From contig JBMFNP010000002.1 of assembly GCA_049970095.1 (NCBI GenBank), positions 1-64,000 on the forward strand: a DNA stretch of 64,000 nt, written 5' to 3'. Source of the DNA: SKW197 sp049970095 (GTDB lineage: Archaea; Thermoplasmatota; Thermoplasmata; Lutacidiplasmatales; SKW197). The notes under the pieces are model-generated. The model worked only from the letters and a program-made list of their open reading frames with translations. It was not told the origin of the DNA and did no database searches. The position numbers were made by a program, and so were the translations under genes. Shown here in pieces: positions 7,881 to 17,286 of this stretch (its first letter is position 1; every line of letters begins with the position of its first letter).

Positions 7881-8672
7881 ATGCTGGCTATTGAAGAATT
7901 CTTCAGAATGGATAGATGGCCTAACAGTTATTGCCCTGGCTGTGGTAATGGCACTGTAATGAACTGCCTCTATCGTGCACTCCGTGATGCTGTCAACCTG
8001 GATAAACTGGTGATGGTTGGAGGAATCGGATGCTCTGCAAGAATTGATGGTTATGTTTTCTCGGATGCAATTCATACAACCCATGGGAGGGCAATAGCCT
8101 TCGCAACGGGAATAAAACTCGGAAATCCAGAACTGGATGTAATTGTCATCGGCGGAGATGGTGACATTGGTGCAATTGGCGGAAATCATCTGATAAATGC
8201 CGCAAGAAGGAACATGGACCTCCTGGTAATCTGTATTAATAACTGGATTTATGGTATGACAGGGGGGCAGGTGTCTCCAGCATCTCCGCACGACTGCCTG
8301 AGCACAACAACACCCACTGGTAACCCTGAGTATGCATTTGAATTCGCAAAACTAGTGGCAGAATGCGGCGCAAATTATTCAGCCCGTTGGAGCATCACAC
8401 ATCCGATGCAGTTGATTAACTCTATAAGGAAAGCACATGAAAAGAAGGGGTTCAGATTTGTGGAAGTGCTTTCAATATGTCCAACAGGGTATGGAAGAAA
8501 CAACCGTATGGTTGAACCCACACAACTTTATGAATTTCTTAAAACCAGCACATATGTGATGAAAGGAATTCCAGATAGTGCACTCAATATAGATGGGAAA
8601 TTTGGTTTAGGAGAGTTTGCTGACCGAGATAGAGAGAGTTACATAGAAATTTTGAATAAAACAAGGAGGTAA
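7881..8672 (+). CDS. korB: 2-oxoglutarate:ferredoxin oxidoreductase beta subunit
   Basis: The 263-residue subunit that binds thiamine diphosphate. It shows YCPGCGNGTV near the N terminus, IGGDGDIGAIGGNH for the Mg-diphosphate site, and NNWIYGMTGGQVSP in the active-site region. Only the one cysteine pair CPGC is evident, as in other beta subunits of this class. It starts directly at the korA stop. The sucC gene follows four bases after its own stop, so the operon continues. Confidence 0.9.
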   Translation: MLAIEEFFRMDRWPNSYCPGCGNGTVMNCLYRALRDAVNLDKLVMVGGIGCSARIDGYVFSDAIHTTHGRAIAFATGIKLGNPELDVIVIGGDGDIGAIGGNHLINAARRNMDLLVICINNWIYGMTGGQVSPASPHDCLSTTTPTGNPEYAFEFAKLVAECGANYSARWSITHPMQLINSIRKAHEKKGFRFVEVLSICPTGYGRNNRMVEPTQLYEFLKTSTYVMKGIPDSALNIDGKFGLGEFADRDRESYIEILNKTRR

Positions 8673-8676
8673 AAAA

Positions 8677-9774
8677 ATGGTAAAACTACCAGAATATATG
8701 GGAAAAGAGATTTTCAAGAAATACGGGATCCCAGTGCCGAACGGAAAATTGCTGAGACGGGGAGACACCATAGAATGGCCGGGTGCACCAGTATGTGTGA
8801 AAGCACAGGTACTGGCAGGAAAACGCGGAAAGGCAGGTGCAGTGAAATTTGCAAATAGCAAGGAGGAACTTGAACTAGCAGTTGGAGAAATAATGACAAT
8901 GAGAGTTGGGGGCATGAATGTGAATGAGGTGCTTGTGGAGGAAAAACTGAACATTCTCAAGGAGTACTATTTGAGCATCACGCTGGATAGAGACCAAAGA
9001 TGCCCCGTGCTCTTGGCCAGTGCAAGTGGTGGCATGGATATTGAAGAGGTGCCAGATACCGAAATACAGAAAATTTACATTCCACCATTTATTGGTGTGC
9101 AACCCTACATGCTCAGGGAAATAGTAACAAAACTCGGATTTGATAAAGAAACAGGGAAGTCTGCTGGGAATATCATTCGCCAGATGTACGAAATCTTCAG
9201 ATGCGAGGATGCGGAACTTGTAGAAATTAATCCGCTTGCAGATGTGGGTGGTAAACTTGTGGCTGCGGATGCAAAGGTGATAATAGAAGATGATGCCCTG
9301 TTCCGCCACCCAGAATACAAGAATGTGCCGCAAGAACTCACAGAACTTGAGAGGAAGGCAAAGGAGAAGGATATTTCCTTTATCCAGTTGGATGGAGACA
9401 TAGGTATAATCGCAAATGGCGCAGGATTAACTATGGCAACTCTTGATGCAATTACATACTATGGAGGGAAACCTGCTGTATTTCTTGACCTGGGTGGTAC
9501 AGATGATGTGGAAAAGGTAAAGGAGGCATTCAAACTTGTGCTTGAAATCAACCCGAGATGTGTGCTCGTAAACATTTTTGGTGGGGTAACAAAGTGTGAT
9601 ACTGTGGCAAAAGGTATTGTTGAGGTGCTGGGAAACAACGCCAAAATTAGAATTGCAGCAAGAATAAAGGGTTTCAACGAAGAGGAGGCAAGAGAGATAT
9701 TTGCGAATGCAGGAATTAAAGGTGTGAGTTCCCTTGATGAAGCTGCAAAATTTGTTTGCGAAGGGGGTGCGTAA
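8677..9774 (+). CDS. sucC: Succinate-CoA ligase (ADP-forming) beta subunit
   Basis: A 365-residue ATP-grasp subunit that binds nucleotide and succinate. The N-terminal part has MGKEIFKKYGIPVPNGK; the C-terminal CoA-ligase domain has GAGLTMATLDAI, FLDLGGTDDVEKV and NIFGGVTKCDTVAKGI. With SucD it converts succinyl-CoA, ADP and phosphate to succinate, ATP and CoA, conserving the energy of the Kor reaction. A strong aaggaggt lies just before the ATG. It is co-transcribed with korDAB upstream and sucD downstream. Confidence 0.92.
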   Translation: MVKLPEYMGKEIFKKYGIPVPNGKLLRRGDTIEWPGAPVCVKAQVLAGKRGKAGAVKFANSKEELELAVGEIMTMRVGGMNVNEVLVEEKLNILKEYYLSITLDRDQRCPVLLASASGGMDIEEVPDTEIQKIYIPPFIGVQPYMLREIVTKLGFDKETGKSAGNIIRQMYEIFRCEDAELVEINPLADVGGKLVAADAKVIIEDDALFRHPEYKNVPQELTELERKAKEKDISFIQLDGDIGIIANGAGLTMATLDAITYYGGKPAVFLDLGGTDDVEKVKEAFKLVLEINPRCVLVNIFGGVTKCDTVAKGIVEVLGNNAKIRIAARIKGFNEEEAREIFANAGIKGVSSLDEAAKFVCEGGA

Positions 9775-9778
9775 AAAT

Positions 9779-10648
9779 ATGAGCATTATCGTGGATGAAA
9801 ATACCAAAGTGTTAATACAAGGAATTACAGGGCATCAGGGTACATTTCACTCAAGGGCAATGCGAGCATTCGGAACAAAAGTGGTGGCTGGAGTGACACC
9901 CGGGAAGGGAGGTAGTGATGTAGAAGGTGTGCCAGTATTTAACAGTGTAAAGGAGGCTGTAGAACACACTGATGCCAATGCCTCGGTTATCTTTGTCCCT
10001 GCCCCATTTGCAAAAGACGCATGTTATGAAGCAATTGATGCGGGTGTAAAGGTGATTGTTGTAATCACTGAGCATATTCCATTCCACGATACAATGGAAG
10101 TGGTTCACTATTGTAAGTACAGGGGCGTAACAATGATAGGACCAAACACCCCAGGAATTACCTCTGTTGGAAAAACCAAGCTTGGAATAATGCCAAACAA
10201 TGTATTCTTGAAAGGGGATACTGGTGTTGTCTCCAGAAGCGGTACTCTCACCTATGAAATCGTGAATGCATTAACTGAGGATGGCATCGGACAGACCACA
10301 TGTGTTGGAATTGGTGGTGACCCTGTGAATGGAATGAACTTTGTGGAAATCCTAGAGTTATTTGAAAAAGATCCAGAAACAAAAAGAATTGTGCTTGTAG
10401 GTGAAATTGGGGGAATGGCAGAAGAAATTGCAGCAGAGTATATTCGGAAAAATATTAGTAAGCCAGTATATGCCTACATTGCAGGGCGCTCTGCACCCCC
10501 AGGCAAGAGAATGGGACATGCAGGTGCAATAATACAGAGAGGTAAGGGAACAGCGGACTCAAAGGTGAAAAGCCTGGAAAATGCAGGAGTAAAGGTTGCG
10601 AAAATTCCTGCAGATATTGCAAAACTGATAAGGGAAAAAGAGGGGTAA
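9779..10648 (+). CDS. sucD: Succinate-CoA ligase alpha subunit
   Basis: The 289-residue CoA-binding subunit. It contains VLIQGITGHQGTFHSRAM (Rossmann CoA site), PNTPGITSVGKTKLGIMP, and RMGHAGAIIQ with the histidine that is phosphorylated in catalysis. ATG 9779 is chosen because it begins the conserved SIIVDENTKVLIQGITG; the frame extends upstream into sucC without homology. Four bases separate it from the sucC stop. It ends the kor-suc cluster, and smc starts about 270 bases later. Confidence 0.92.
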   Translation: MSIIVDENTKVLIQGITGHQGTFHSRAMRAFGTKVVAGVTPGKGGSDVEGVPVFNSVKEAVEHTDANASVIFVPAPFAKDACYEAIDAGVKVIVVITEHIPFHDTMEVVHYCKYRGVTMIGPNTPGITSVGKTKLGIMPNNVFLKGDTGVVSRSGTLTYEIVNALTEDGIGQTTCVGIGGDPVNGMNFVEILELFEKDPETKRIVLVGEIGGMAEEIAAEYIRKNISKPVYAYIAGRSAPPGKRMGHAGAIIQRGKGTADSKVKSLENAGVKVAKIPADIAKLIREKEG

Positions 10649-10919
10649 CAAGGAAGGTTATAGGCAACCATTTTGACCAGCAAAGTTTATATCCATCCAT
10701 GTATCGTCTGGGATGTGCTCTCAGATGGGATCCTTGGACGATGTAATATGGCAATAAAAATGTGTAATATATAATTAATAATCATAGATAAAAACTGCAG
10801 GTGCAAACATATATATAGAAGTATGCCCATTAATAAAAATTGACGGACTGATGTCTGACAAAAGATGGGATGAAATATGACGAACATAAAATAAAAAAAG
10901 AGCCAGAAGGAGGCAACAC
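10649..10919. other. Intergenic region between sucD and smc
   Basis: There is no gene here. A hairpin is possible at 10703-10742: atcgtc pairs with gacgat, with an inner GGAT/ATCC. It follows a TATA-like gtttatatcc at 10685-10694. A second TATA-like catatatatag at 10808-10818 is the better smc promoter and would give a leader of about 80 bases. The remainder is A+T-rich and unremarkable. Confidence 0.35.
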
Positions 10920-13900
10920 ATGTATCTGAAAGAAATTCAGATGAGGAATTTCAAAACTTTCATGAAACCTGTGTCAATCCGCTTTGAAAAGGGATTTACT
11001 GCTATCACAGGTCCTAACGGAAGCGGTAAATCCAATATTTCAGACGCAGTCCTCTTTGTTCTGGGTCCGAAAAGTTCAAGGGTGATTCGTGCAGGAAAAC
11101 TCACAGACCTGATTTTCAATGGTGGAAAAGAGGGAAAGCCAGCAAAGGAGTGTGAATGCTCCCTTATTTTTGATAATACGGACAGAACAATTCCAATTGA
11201 TGCAGATGAAGTGAAACTCACAAGAGTGGTGAAAATTTCTCCTACAGACCCATCTGGATATAACAGTTATTTTTATGTGAATGAAAAAAAGTCCACACTT
11301 GGAGAATTTGAAGAACTCCTTGCAAATGCAAGAATTTCTGCGGATAGTTACAACATTGTTCGCCAGGGAGATATAACAAGTATTGTTGAAAAAATGACCC
11401 CCATAGACATAAGAAAAATCATAGATGGAATTGCTGGCATCACAAAATTTGATGAAGATATCAAAAAAGCAGAGGAGAAAAGGGCATATGTTGAAGACAA
11501 TCTTTCCAAGACAAGTTTAATTCTTGAGGAACTCAAGAACCAGCTAGGAAATCTTGAAAAAGACAGGGACACTGCACTGAAATACATTGAACTGAAAAAT
11601 AAACTGGATGTTGCAAGGGCTTCTCTTGCTACAAAAAAGAAGGAGAGTACAGAGGCTGAAATAGAGAACATAAAGAAACTTATTGCATCCCAGCAAGCAG
11701 AAATTGAAACACTCAAAGCCCAGAAAGTGAAACTCGGTGAGAACATAAAGGCGCTGAACTTAAAAAAAGAGGAGATTGAGAGGGAAATTGTTGCAAGGGG
11801 AGGAGAGCAGTTCAAGAAACTAAAGAATGAGATAGATGGCATCCGCCTCAATGTAGCAAAGGCAAGAGATCGTGCTGGCGAACTGAGAGAGAACAGCACT
11901 TCACTTAAATCCGAGAAAAATGTGTGCGAAAAAGAAATCCAGAGAATTGAGAAGGCAAAATCTAATCTTGAAAAAGAGTATAAAGATACTGGTAGAGAAC
12001 TTGAAAATGTAAAAAGATCAGTCCAGGAATTTGATGAACAGATAAAAGCACTTGAGGACCAAATTTCAAAATCTGACATTGAGATTGCAAACCTCCAGCG
12101 TGAACTCCTAAAAATCAATTCATCAATTGAGAAAAAAATGGAGGAATTTAAAAATGCAGAGATTGAGCACAGCAAGGTGAGAAGCACCCTGGACACACTT
12201 GAAGTCCAGATAACAAATCTTGAGGAAGAACTCAAAACCCGTGAGTTTGAATTGAGAGATGCAGAGTTTCAGCTGAAGGAACTGAGCAGTACCAAGAAAA
12301 GTTATGAAAAAAGCATTCAGGATCTAACCACCGCGTTCCACAGAAAACGGGGAGAAATTGCAAAACTGGAAGCAGAAATTGAGAAGTGTGAAGATGAAAT
12401 CCGCGAATTAACCCGTACATACAACAATCTGAAAGCCCAGATAGAGGCAAGAACTGGTGCTGAAAAGGGGACAAGCGATGCATTGAATGCCATAATGGAT
12501 GCCATGAGTAGAAACCTCATAAAAGGAATTCATGGAACGGTTGCCCAGCTTGCTAGATTTGATGAGGAACACAGTGTGGCACTTGGAGTTGCAGCGGGAC
12601 CCAGAATGAACGCAATAATTGTGGAGGATGACGGTGTTGCTGCCCAGTGCATTGAATACCTGAAACAGAAAAAGGCAGGAAGGGCGATTTTCATTCCGCT
12701 GAACAAGATTCTGGAAAACCGGCCCAGGGGAAAGGCAGTACTGGTTGCAAAGGATAAGAACTGTCTGGGTTTTGCAATAGACCTTCTTGAGTTTGATGAG
12801 AAGTATCGTCCAGCATTCTCCTATGTCTTCGGAGACACGCTTGTAATGAAAGACCTAGATTCCGCAAGAGCAGTAATGGGTGGAGTACGGCTGGTTACAC
12901 TTGCCGGAGAACTGATAGAGGCAAGCGGTGCAATGATTGGGGGCAGCATTCAGGAAAAAGAGAAATTTGGTGCAAGCGCAATGCGCGAACTGGATATGAT
13001 CGGAAAGAAACTTGCGGATAAACTGGAAGAGGAAAAAACGCTGAGAGAAAAACTGAAAGCAGAGAAAGAGGAATTGAAAAAATTGGAAGATGAAATTCAA
13101 GAAAGGCACACAAAGGAGAGCACCTCACAGCTTGCATACGAAACCTATCTGGTGAGAAAGAAGGAGGCGGAGAAACATCTTAATGATGGAAAGGAAATGT
13201 TGGCAAAGATGAACAAAGAGAAAGAAACTGCTCTGGATGCGGTGGAAAAATTGGCGAGCACATGCAGTGCAATCCAGAACCAAATTGAAAATATGAAGAA
13301 AGAAAAAGAGGAAATAACTACAAGGATTCTCAACCTCACACCAAAGGCGCTCAGTGAAGAACTCAAGGCAAAAAGAAAAGCCCTTCAGGATTTGCAAGTA
13401 AAGAGGGCGGAACTGGAGGGCAGGCTCTCATCTCTTGAAACCAACCTCAAACTCTATGGAGAAAGGATAGAGGAGCAGAGGCGAAAGCTTGCTGGAATCA
13501 TTGAGCAGATTGAGAAGAACGGGAAGGAAATTGAGAGGTTAAATCTGGAGGCGAGTGAAGGGGAGGAAAAACTCAAAACCTTGATGAGAGTTGAAGAATC
13601 CATGAATAAGGAGTTGCTGGATTTACAGAAGAAGAGAGATGAGGTGTTCTGCCAGATTAATGAAAACACTGCAGAAATAGATAAGATTGATACAAAAATT
13701 CTTTCAAAGAATGATATAATTATAAGCCAAACAACCAAACTCCGAACAATGGAGGAAGCCCTTGCGGAAGTTAACATAGAACTCAGCGCCTACAATGTAA
13801 AAATTCCAGAAAAACTTCCGTCAAATGAGGAACTAAAGCGCACAATCTCCGAATGCGAAAATGCCATCAATATTCTTGGTCCAGTTAATATGAAAGCAAT

Positions 13901-14522
13901 TGAGGACTATGATGCCCTGAGAAAACGAATTGAAGAACTCAAAACAGAGTTTAATAGATTGGAGGAGGAGAAGCACAAACTGGTAGAACTTGTGAAGGAA
14001 ATCACAGAAAAGAAGAAGGTAGGATTTTACAAGGTGTACAATGCTATCAATGAAAACTTCAGGAGAATTTATGGTGAACTTTCTGATGGCGGGGAGGCTG
14101 AACTTGTCCTTGAAAACCCGGACAATCCATTTGATGGGGGGTTGCACATAAAAGCAAAGCCGAGAAATAAGAAGGTTACTCGCCTGGAATCTCTTTCTGG
14201 TGGTGAGAAGAGCCTCACAGGGCTTGCATTTATATTTGCAATCCAGCAGTATGACCCAAGCCCATTTTATTTCCTTGATGAAGTTGATATGTTTCTGGAT
14301 GCCGTAAATGCAGAGATTGTGGCAAAACTTGTGAAGAAAAACTCTGCAAAGGCGCAGTTTATCATGATTTCATTGAGGAAGGTAACTCTCCAGTATGCTG
14401 ACCGCCTTTATGGCATCACACTGGTACCAGATGGAACCTCAAAGGTTGTCTCTCTGGAACTTGATCAGATAAAAGATATGGCTGAAGAAGAAAATAAAGA
14501 AGCGTCAGAAGGGGTGGTGTAA
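10920..14522 (+). CDS. smc: Chromosome segregation/condensin protein SMC
   Basis: A 1200-residue SMC ATPase that dimerises and extrudes DNA loops. The N-terminal head has GPNGSGKSNISDAV near 33-46. Long coiled coils flank the hinge at about 515-680 (GIHGTVAQLARFDEEHSVAL). The C-terminal head carries the signature LSGGEKSLTGLAF near 1090 and Walker B PFYFLDEVDMFLDAVN near 1115. The length is standard. The ATG follows gaaggaggc. The order smc-scpA-scpB encodes the full condensin-like complex. Confidence 0.97.
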   Translation: MYLKEIQMRNFKTFMKPVSIRFEKGFTAITGPNGSGKSNISDAVLFVLGPKSSRVIRAGKLTDLIFNGGKEGKPAKECECSLIFDNTDRTIPIDADEVKLTRVVKISPTDPSGYNSYFYVNEKKSTLGEFEELLANARISADSYNIVRQGDITSIVEKMTPIDIRKIIDGIAGITKFDEDIKKAEEKRAYVEDNLSKTSLILEELKNQLGNLEKDRDTALKYIELKNKLDVARASLATKKKESTEAEIENIKKLIASQQAEIETLKAQKVKLGENIKALNLKKEEIEREIVARGGEQFKKLKNEIDGIRLNVAKARDRAGELRENSTSLKSEKNVCEKEIQRIEKAKSNLEKEYKDTGRELENVKRSVQEFDEQIKALEDQISKSDIEIANLQRELLKINSSIEKKMEEFKNAEIEHSKVRSTLDTLEVQITNLEEELKTREFELRDAEFQLKELSSTKKSYEKSIQDLTTAFHRKRGEIAKLEAEIEKCEDEIRELTRTYNNLKAQIEARTGAEKGTSDALNAIMDAMSRNLIKGIHGTVAQLARFDEEHSVALGVAAGPRMNAIIVEDDGVAAQCIEYLKQKKAGRAIFIPLNKILENRPRGKAVLVAKDKNCLGFAIDLLEFDEKYRPAFSYVFGDTLVMKDLDSARAVMGGVRLVTLAGELIEASGAMIGGSIQEKEKFGASAMRELDMIGKKLADKLEEEKTLREKLKAEKEELKKLEDEIQERHTKESTSQLAYETYLVRKKEAEKHLNDGKEMLAKMNKEKETALDAVEKLASTCSAIQNQIENMKKEKEEITTRILNLTPKALSEELKAKRKALQDLQVKRAELEGRLSSLETNLKLYGERIEEQRRKLAGIIEQIEKNGKEIERLNLEASEGEEKLKTLMRVEESMNKELLDLQKKRDEVFCQINENTAEIDKIDTKILSKNDIIISQTTKLRTMEEALAEVNIELSAYNVKIPEKLPSNEELKRTISECENAINILGPVNMKAIEDYDALRKRIEELKTEFNRLEEEKHKLVELVKEITEKKKVGFYKVYNAINENFRRIYGELSDGGEAELVLENPDNPFDGGLHIKAKPRNKKVTRLESLSGGEKSLTGLAFIFAIQQYDPSPFYFLDEVDMFLDAVNAEIVAKLVKKNSAKAQFIMISLRKVTLQYADRLYGITLVPDGTSKVVSLELDQIKDMAEEENKEASEGVV

Positions 14523-15440
14523 ATGAATACATCAACAGTTTGTGAATCTGGAAAAACTGAAAATCTGGAAATTGGTGCCCTCAAAACGCAGAGGTTTGAT
14601 GCAGAGGCTGTGAAAAGTGTGCTTGACCATTTGCTTTTCTACAAGGCAATAATTAAGGAAGGGGAAGAGAGGAAAATAGACCATTACATGGAACTTGTGA
14701 ACAGCCTTAACTCAGGAACATTCCTTTCAATCCAGAATCAGTTTGAACGCGCCCTTGTGGCTGTGTTTGAACTTGTTCTGGAGCACACGCTTGACCCATG
14801 GAACATTGACCTTGTGGAATTTGCAAAAATGTACCATGAGAAGATCCAGCAAAGCACAGATATTGACTTCATTACCGCAGGAAGAATAATTCTGATGGCA
14901 TGGTCTGTGCTACACATCCAGAGCGAAACCCTGAGATTGAAAGCAGAGCCCCCGGTACCGACAACGCAAGAACTGGAATATATGCCAGATGAACTTTATA
15001 GCACACCTGAAGAAATGGATTACACAAATATTGTACTCACTTCTGAAGAACCACCAATTCAGCCCCTTGCACTGCACCCGAGTTCACGCCAGGTAACACT
15101 CATGGAACTTGTGAATGCATTTGACGAAGCTAGGGTGGAAGCAGAAAAGCGGTTGCATCTTGAGGAATTGAGAAAGGCAAATGTTGAGAAATTCCAGAAA
15201 GCACCAATAATAAAAGTGCATGAAGAGTCCATAGAGAGGGACATAAATGAACTTTGGCCCAGAATTGCCCAGATGCGAGAGAAATGCACATTCAGGGCGC
15301 TTCTGAATGGAACAAAGGAAAGAAATGTGATTGTGGGTATGTTCATTGCACTCCTGCATCTCGCAAAAATGAACAGAATTCGCATCTGGCAGGACAAAAT
15401 CCCCGAAGGTGAAATATATATAGAAGTATTGAATAATTGA
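14523..15440 (+). CDS. scpA: Kleisin ScpA
   Basis: The 305-residue kleisin that bridges SMC heads. The N-terminal half has the ScpA core (ERALVAVFELVLEHTLDPWNIDLVEFAKMY, shown here in outline from about residue 75), with the DPWNIDL motif and AGRIILMAWSVLHIQSE. The C-terminal end is a winged helix (NVIVGMFIALLHLAKMNRIRIWQDK). The middle is acidic and variable. The ATG follows the smc stop directly. It is known to recruit ScpB, encoded next. Confidence 0.9.
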   Translation: MNTSTVCESGKTENLEIGALKTQRFDAEAVKSVLDHLLFYKAIIKEGEERKIDHYMELVNSLNSGTFLSIQNQFERALVAVFELVLEHTLDPWNIDLVEFAKMYHEKIQQSTDIDFITAGRIILMAWSVLHIQSETLRLKAEPPVPTTQELEYMPDELYSTPEEMDYTNIVLTSEEPPIQPLALHPSSRQVTLMELVNAFDEARVEAEKRLHLEELRKANVEKFQKAPIIKVHEESIERDINELWPRIAQMREKCTFRALLNGTKERNVIVGMFIALLHLAKMNRIRIWQDKIPEGEIYIEVLNN

Positions 15441-15444
15441 TTGT

Positions 15445-16035
15445 ATGGAAGATATAGAGATTTCACTTGCAATTGAAGCCCTTCTTTTTTCGTCAGGTAG
15501 AGAACTCTCAATTCGTGAAATCACAGAATGGCTGGGAAAGGATGAGAAAATGGTGAGGAAAGCCATGCGTGCTCTTCTGAAAAGGTATGCCTCCGCCCAT
15601 ACATCAATTGAAATCGGGAGGGTGGGCACGAGATATGTGATGCGGCTGAAGCCAGAATTTGTAGGTATGGCAATTCCTGTGGCAGTGCCTGAACTCTCAA
15701 AGGATGAGATAAAAACACTTGCATTGATTGCCTTTTACCAGCCCGTAAAACAGAGTGTTCTTTCTAGGATGATAGGTTCAAAGGTGTATGAGCATGTGGA
15801 GAAACTGAAGAAACTGGAACTGGTAAAGGCAAAAAGGGAGGGTGCAACACTATCAATAACCACAACAAAGAAGTTTTTGGTGTATTTCGGAATTCCTAGC
15901 AGTAAAAAGGAAGAAATCAAAAAATGGATTGCAAGTAAGGTGGGAATTGAGGTAAAACCTGAAGAGGCAATGAAAGGTGAAGCTGGTGGTGAGATGGAGG
16001 GCAGCGCACAGAAGGAGGGGGCAAATTATGAATGA
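15445..16035 (+). CDS. scpB: Condensin subunit ScpB
   Basis: A 196-residue protein with two winged helices that stabilises the SMC-kleisin complex. Motifs include SLAIEALLFSSGRELSIREI at the N terminus and ELSKDEIKTLALIAFYQPV with the following RMIGSKVYEHVEKLKKLEL in the second domain. The C-terminal 25 residues are acidic and low in complexity. It starts four bases after scpA and overlaps nadC by eight bases. Confidence 0.9.
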   Translation: MEDIEISLAIEALLFSSGRELSIREITEWLGKDEKMVRKAMRALLKRYASAHTSIEIGRVGTRYVMRLKPEFVGMAIPVAVPELSKDEIKTLALIAFYQPVKQSVLSRMIGSKVYEHVEKLKKLELVKAKREGATLSITTTKKFLVYFGIPSSKKEEIKKWIASKVGIEVKPEEAMKGEAGGEMEGSAQKEGANYE

Positions 16036-16864
16036 TTTAGAACTCACTCCTACGGAAATTGAGAGTTATTTGAGGGAAGATGCACCATTTGGAGACATAA
16101 CAAGTGCATTGCTATTCCCTAGCACACAGTTTGCAAAAGCATACATTATTGCAAAGCAGGAGTGCGTGATTGCGGGACTGGATGAAGCCAGAAGGGTGTT
16201 TGAATACCTGGGGTGCAAGGTTACACTACATTACAGGGACGGAGATGAAGTGCAGCGTTTCCGTAAAGTGATGTTTATCACAGGTGATGCAGGTAAAATT
16301 CTGCTTGGGGAACGGCTGGCACTTAATTTTCTTATGAAGATGAGTGGGATTTCTACATTAACTGCGGAAATTGTGAAGCTTGCAAGGGAAGTAAACCCTG
16401 AAGTCCGTGTATCTGCTACAAGGAAAACCACCCCAGGGTTTAGGAAGTATGAGAAAAAAGCGGTGATGCTTGGTGGTGGAGAACCGCACAGATTCTCACT
16501 CAGTGATGCAGTGCTTATCAAGGAAAATCACATTGTACTTGCTGGCGGGATTGAAAATGCAATCTCGCTGGCAAAGAAGGTCTCTTTTACCAAGAAAATT
16601 GAGGTGGAAGTGCGGAATCTTGAGGAGGCAATAATTGCTGCAAAGCTTGGAGTGGATATAATTATGCTGGATAATTTTAAAGTGAGCGAGGCTGAAGAAG
16701 CATATAAAAAAATCAAAGAGTTGAATAAAAAAATTATTGTTGAAGTTTCTGGGGGGATAAATAAATCTAACATAAAGAAGTATGCAAAGGCATGTGATGT
16801 AATTTCTGTTGGCATGCTTACACATTCCTATAATTCCATTGATTTCTCATTAGAGGTAATGTAG
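16028..16864 (+). CDS. nadC: Nicotinate-nucleotide pyrophosphorylase (carboxylating)
   Basis: A 278-residue enzyme that makes nicotinate mononucleotide from quinolinate and PRPP in NAD synthesis. Motifs are LREDAPFGDITSALLFP, ATRKTTPGFRKYEKKAVMLG, HRFSLSDAVLIKENHI, VEVRNLEEA, DIIMLDNF and EVSGGI. ATG 16028 is chosen because the canonical N terminus starts there and gaaggaggggg precedes it at about 16010-16020. Overlap with scpB shows it is in the smc operon, although no functional link is known. Confidence 0.93.
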   Translation: MNDLELTPTEIESYLREDAPFGDITSALLFPSTQFAKAYIIAKQECVIAGLDEARRVFEYLGCKVTLHYRDGDEVQRFRKVMFITGDAGKILLGERLALNFLMKMSGISTLTAEIVKLAREVNPEVRVSATRKTTPGFRKYEKKAVMLGGGEPHRFSLSDAVLIKENHIVLAGGIENAISLAKKVSFTKKIEVEVRNLEEAIIAAKLGVDIIMLDNFKVSEAEEAYKKIKELNKKIIVEVSGGINKSNIKKYAKACDVISVGMLTHSYNSIDFSLEVM

Positions 16865-16866
16865 GG

Positions 16867-17286
16867 ATGAAAAAGCAGAAAAGGGTGATTTCTGCAAATC
16901 TCGGATATGTTTCTGGAATACTGCTTATACTCGCAGGTTATTCTGCACATAATGAAATGATTACCCTCATCCTCAATTATGCCACAAAAATTGGGTTTGT
17001 GAGCGGAATTGCCACAATCCTCCTCTACATAATAACCCTTCTTGGGACTCTGGGTGGCTTTACCGTGATTTTGGGGAGTTATGCGGTCGCCAGGAATCAT
17101 ATCTATCTTGGAAAGTTTTTGCTCAGCATCGGCTCTGGCTTCGGTTTAATTGAACTCATTATCTACCTCGGGACAAAATACGGAGGAAATTTCATTACTG
17201 GCATTGAGCTGTTTGTAAGTTCAATTTTAGGGTTCGGAATAATTCTTGCAATTATTGCAAGAGGATTGGTAGGTGATTGGCTATGA
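16867..17286 (+). CDS. Small four-helix membrane protein
   Basis: A 139-residue hydrophobic protein with about four transmembrane segments (near 12-30, 45-70, 78-98 and 112-134) joined by short loops. No charged or catalytic motif stands out. It follows nadC by two bases and closes the smc operon. Its last bases overlap the convergent beta-propeller gene. I do not recognise the family. Confidence 0.65.
   Translation: MKKQKRVISANLGYVSGILLILAGYSAHNEMITLILNYATKIGFVSGIATILLYIITLLGTLGGFTVILGSYAVARNHIYLGKFLLSIGSGFGLIELIIYLGTKYGGNFITGIELFVSSILGFGIILAIIARGLVGDWL

Noticed and set aside
10703..10742. Riboswitch or tRNA in the sucD-smc gap
   Set aside because: Only one simple hairpin is visible; there is no cloverleaf, and no known riboswitch core could be recognised.
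11348..12235. A 295-codon minus-strand open frame inside smc
   Set aside because: It is Ser/Phe-rich and lies antisense to the SMC coiled coil; this is the usual shadow of Glu/Lys-rich coding sequence. No start signal or domain is visible.
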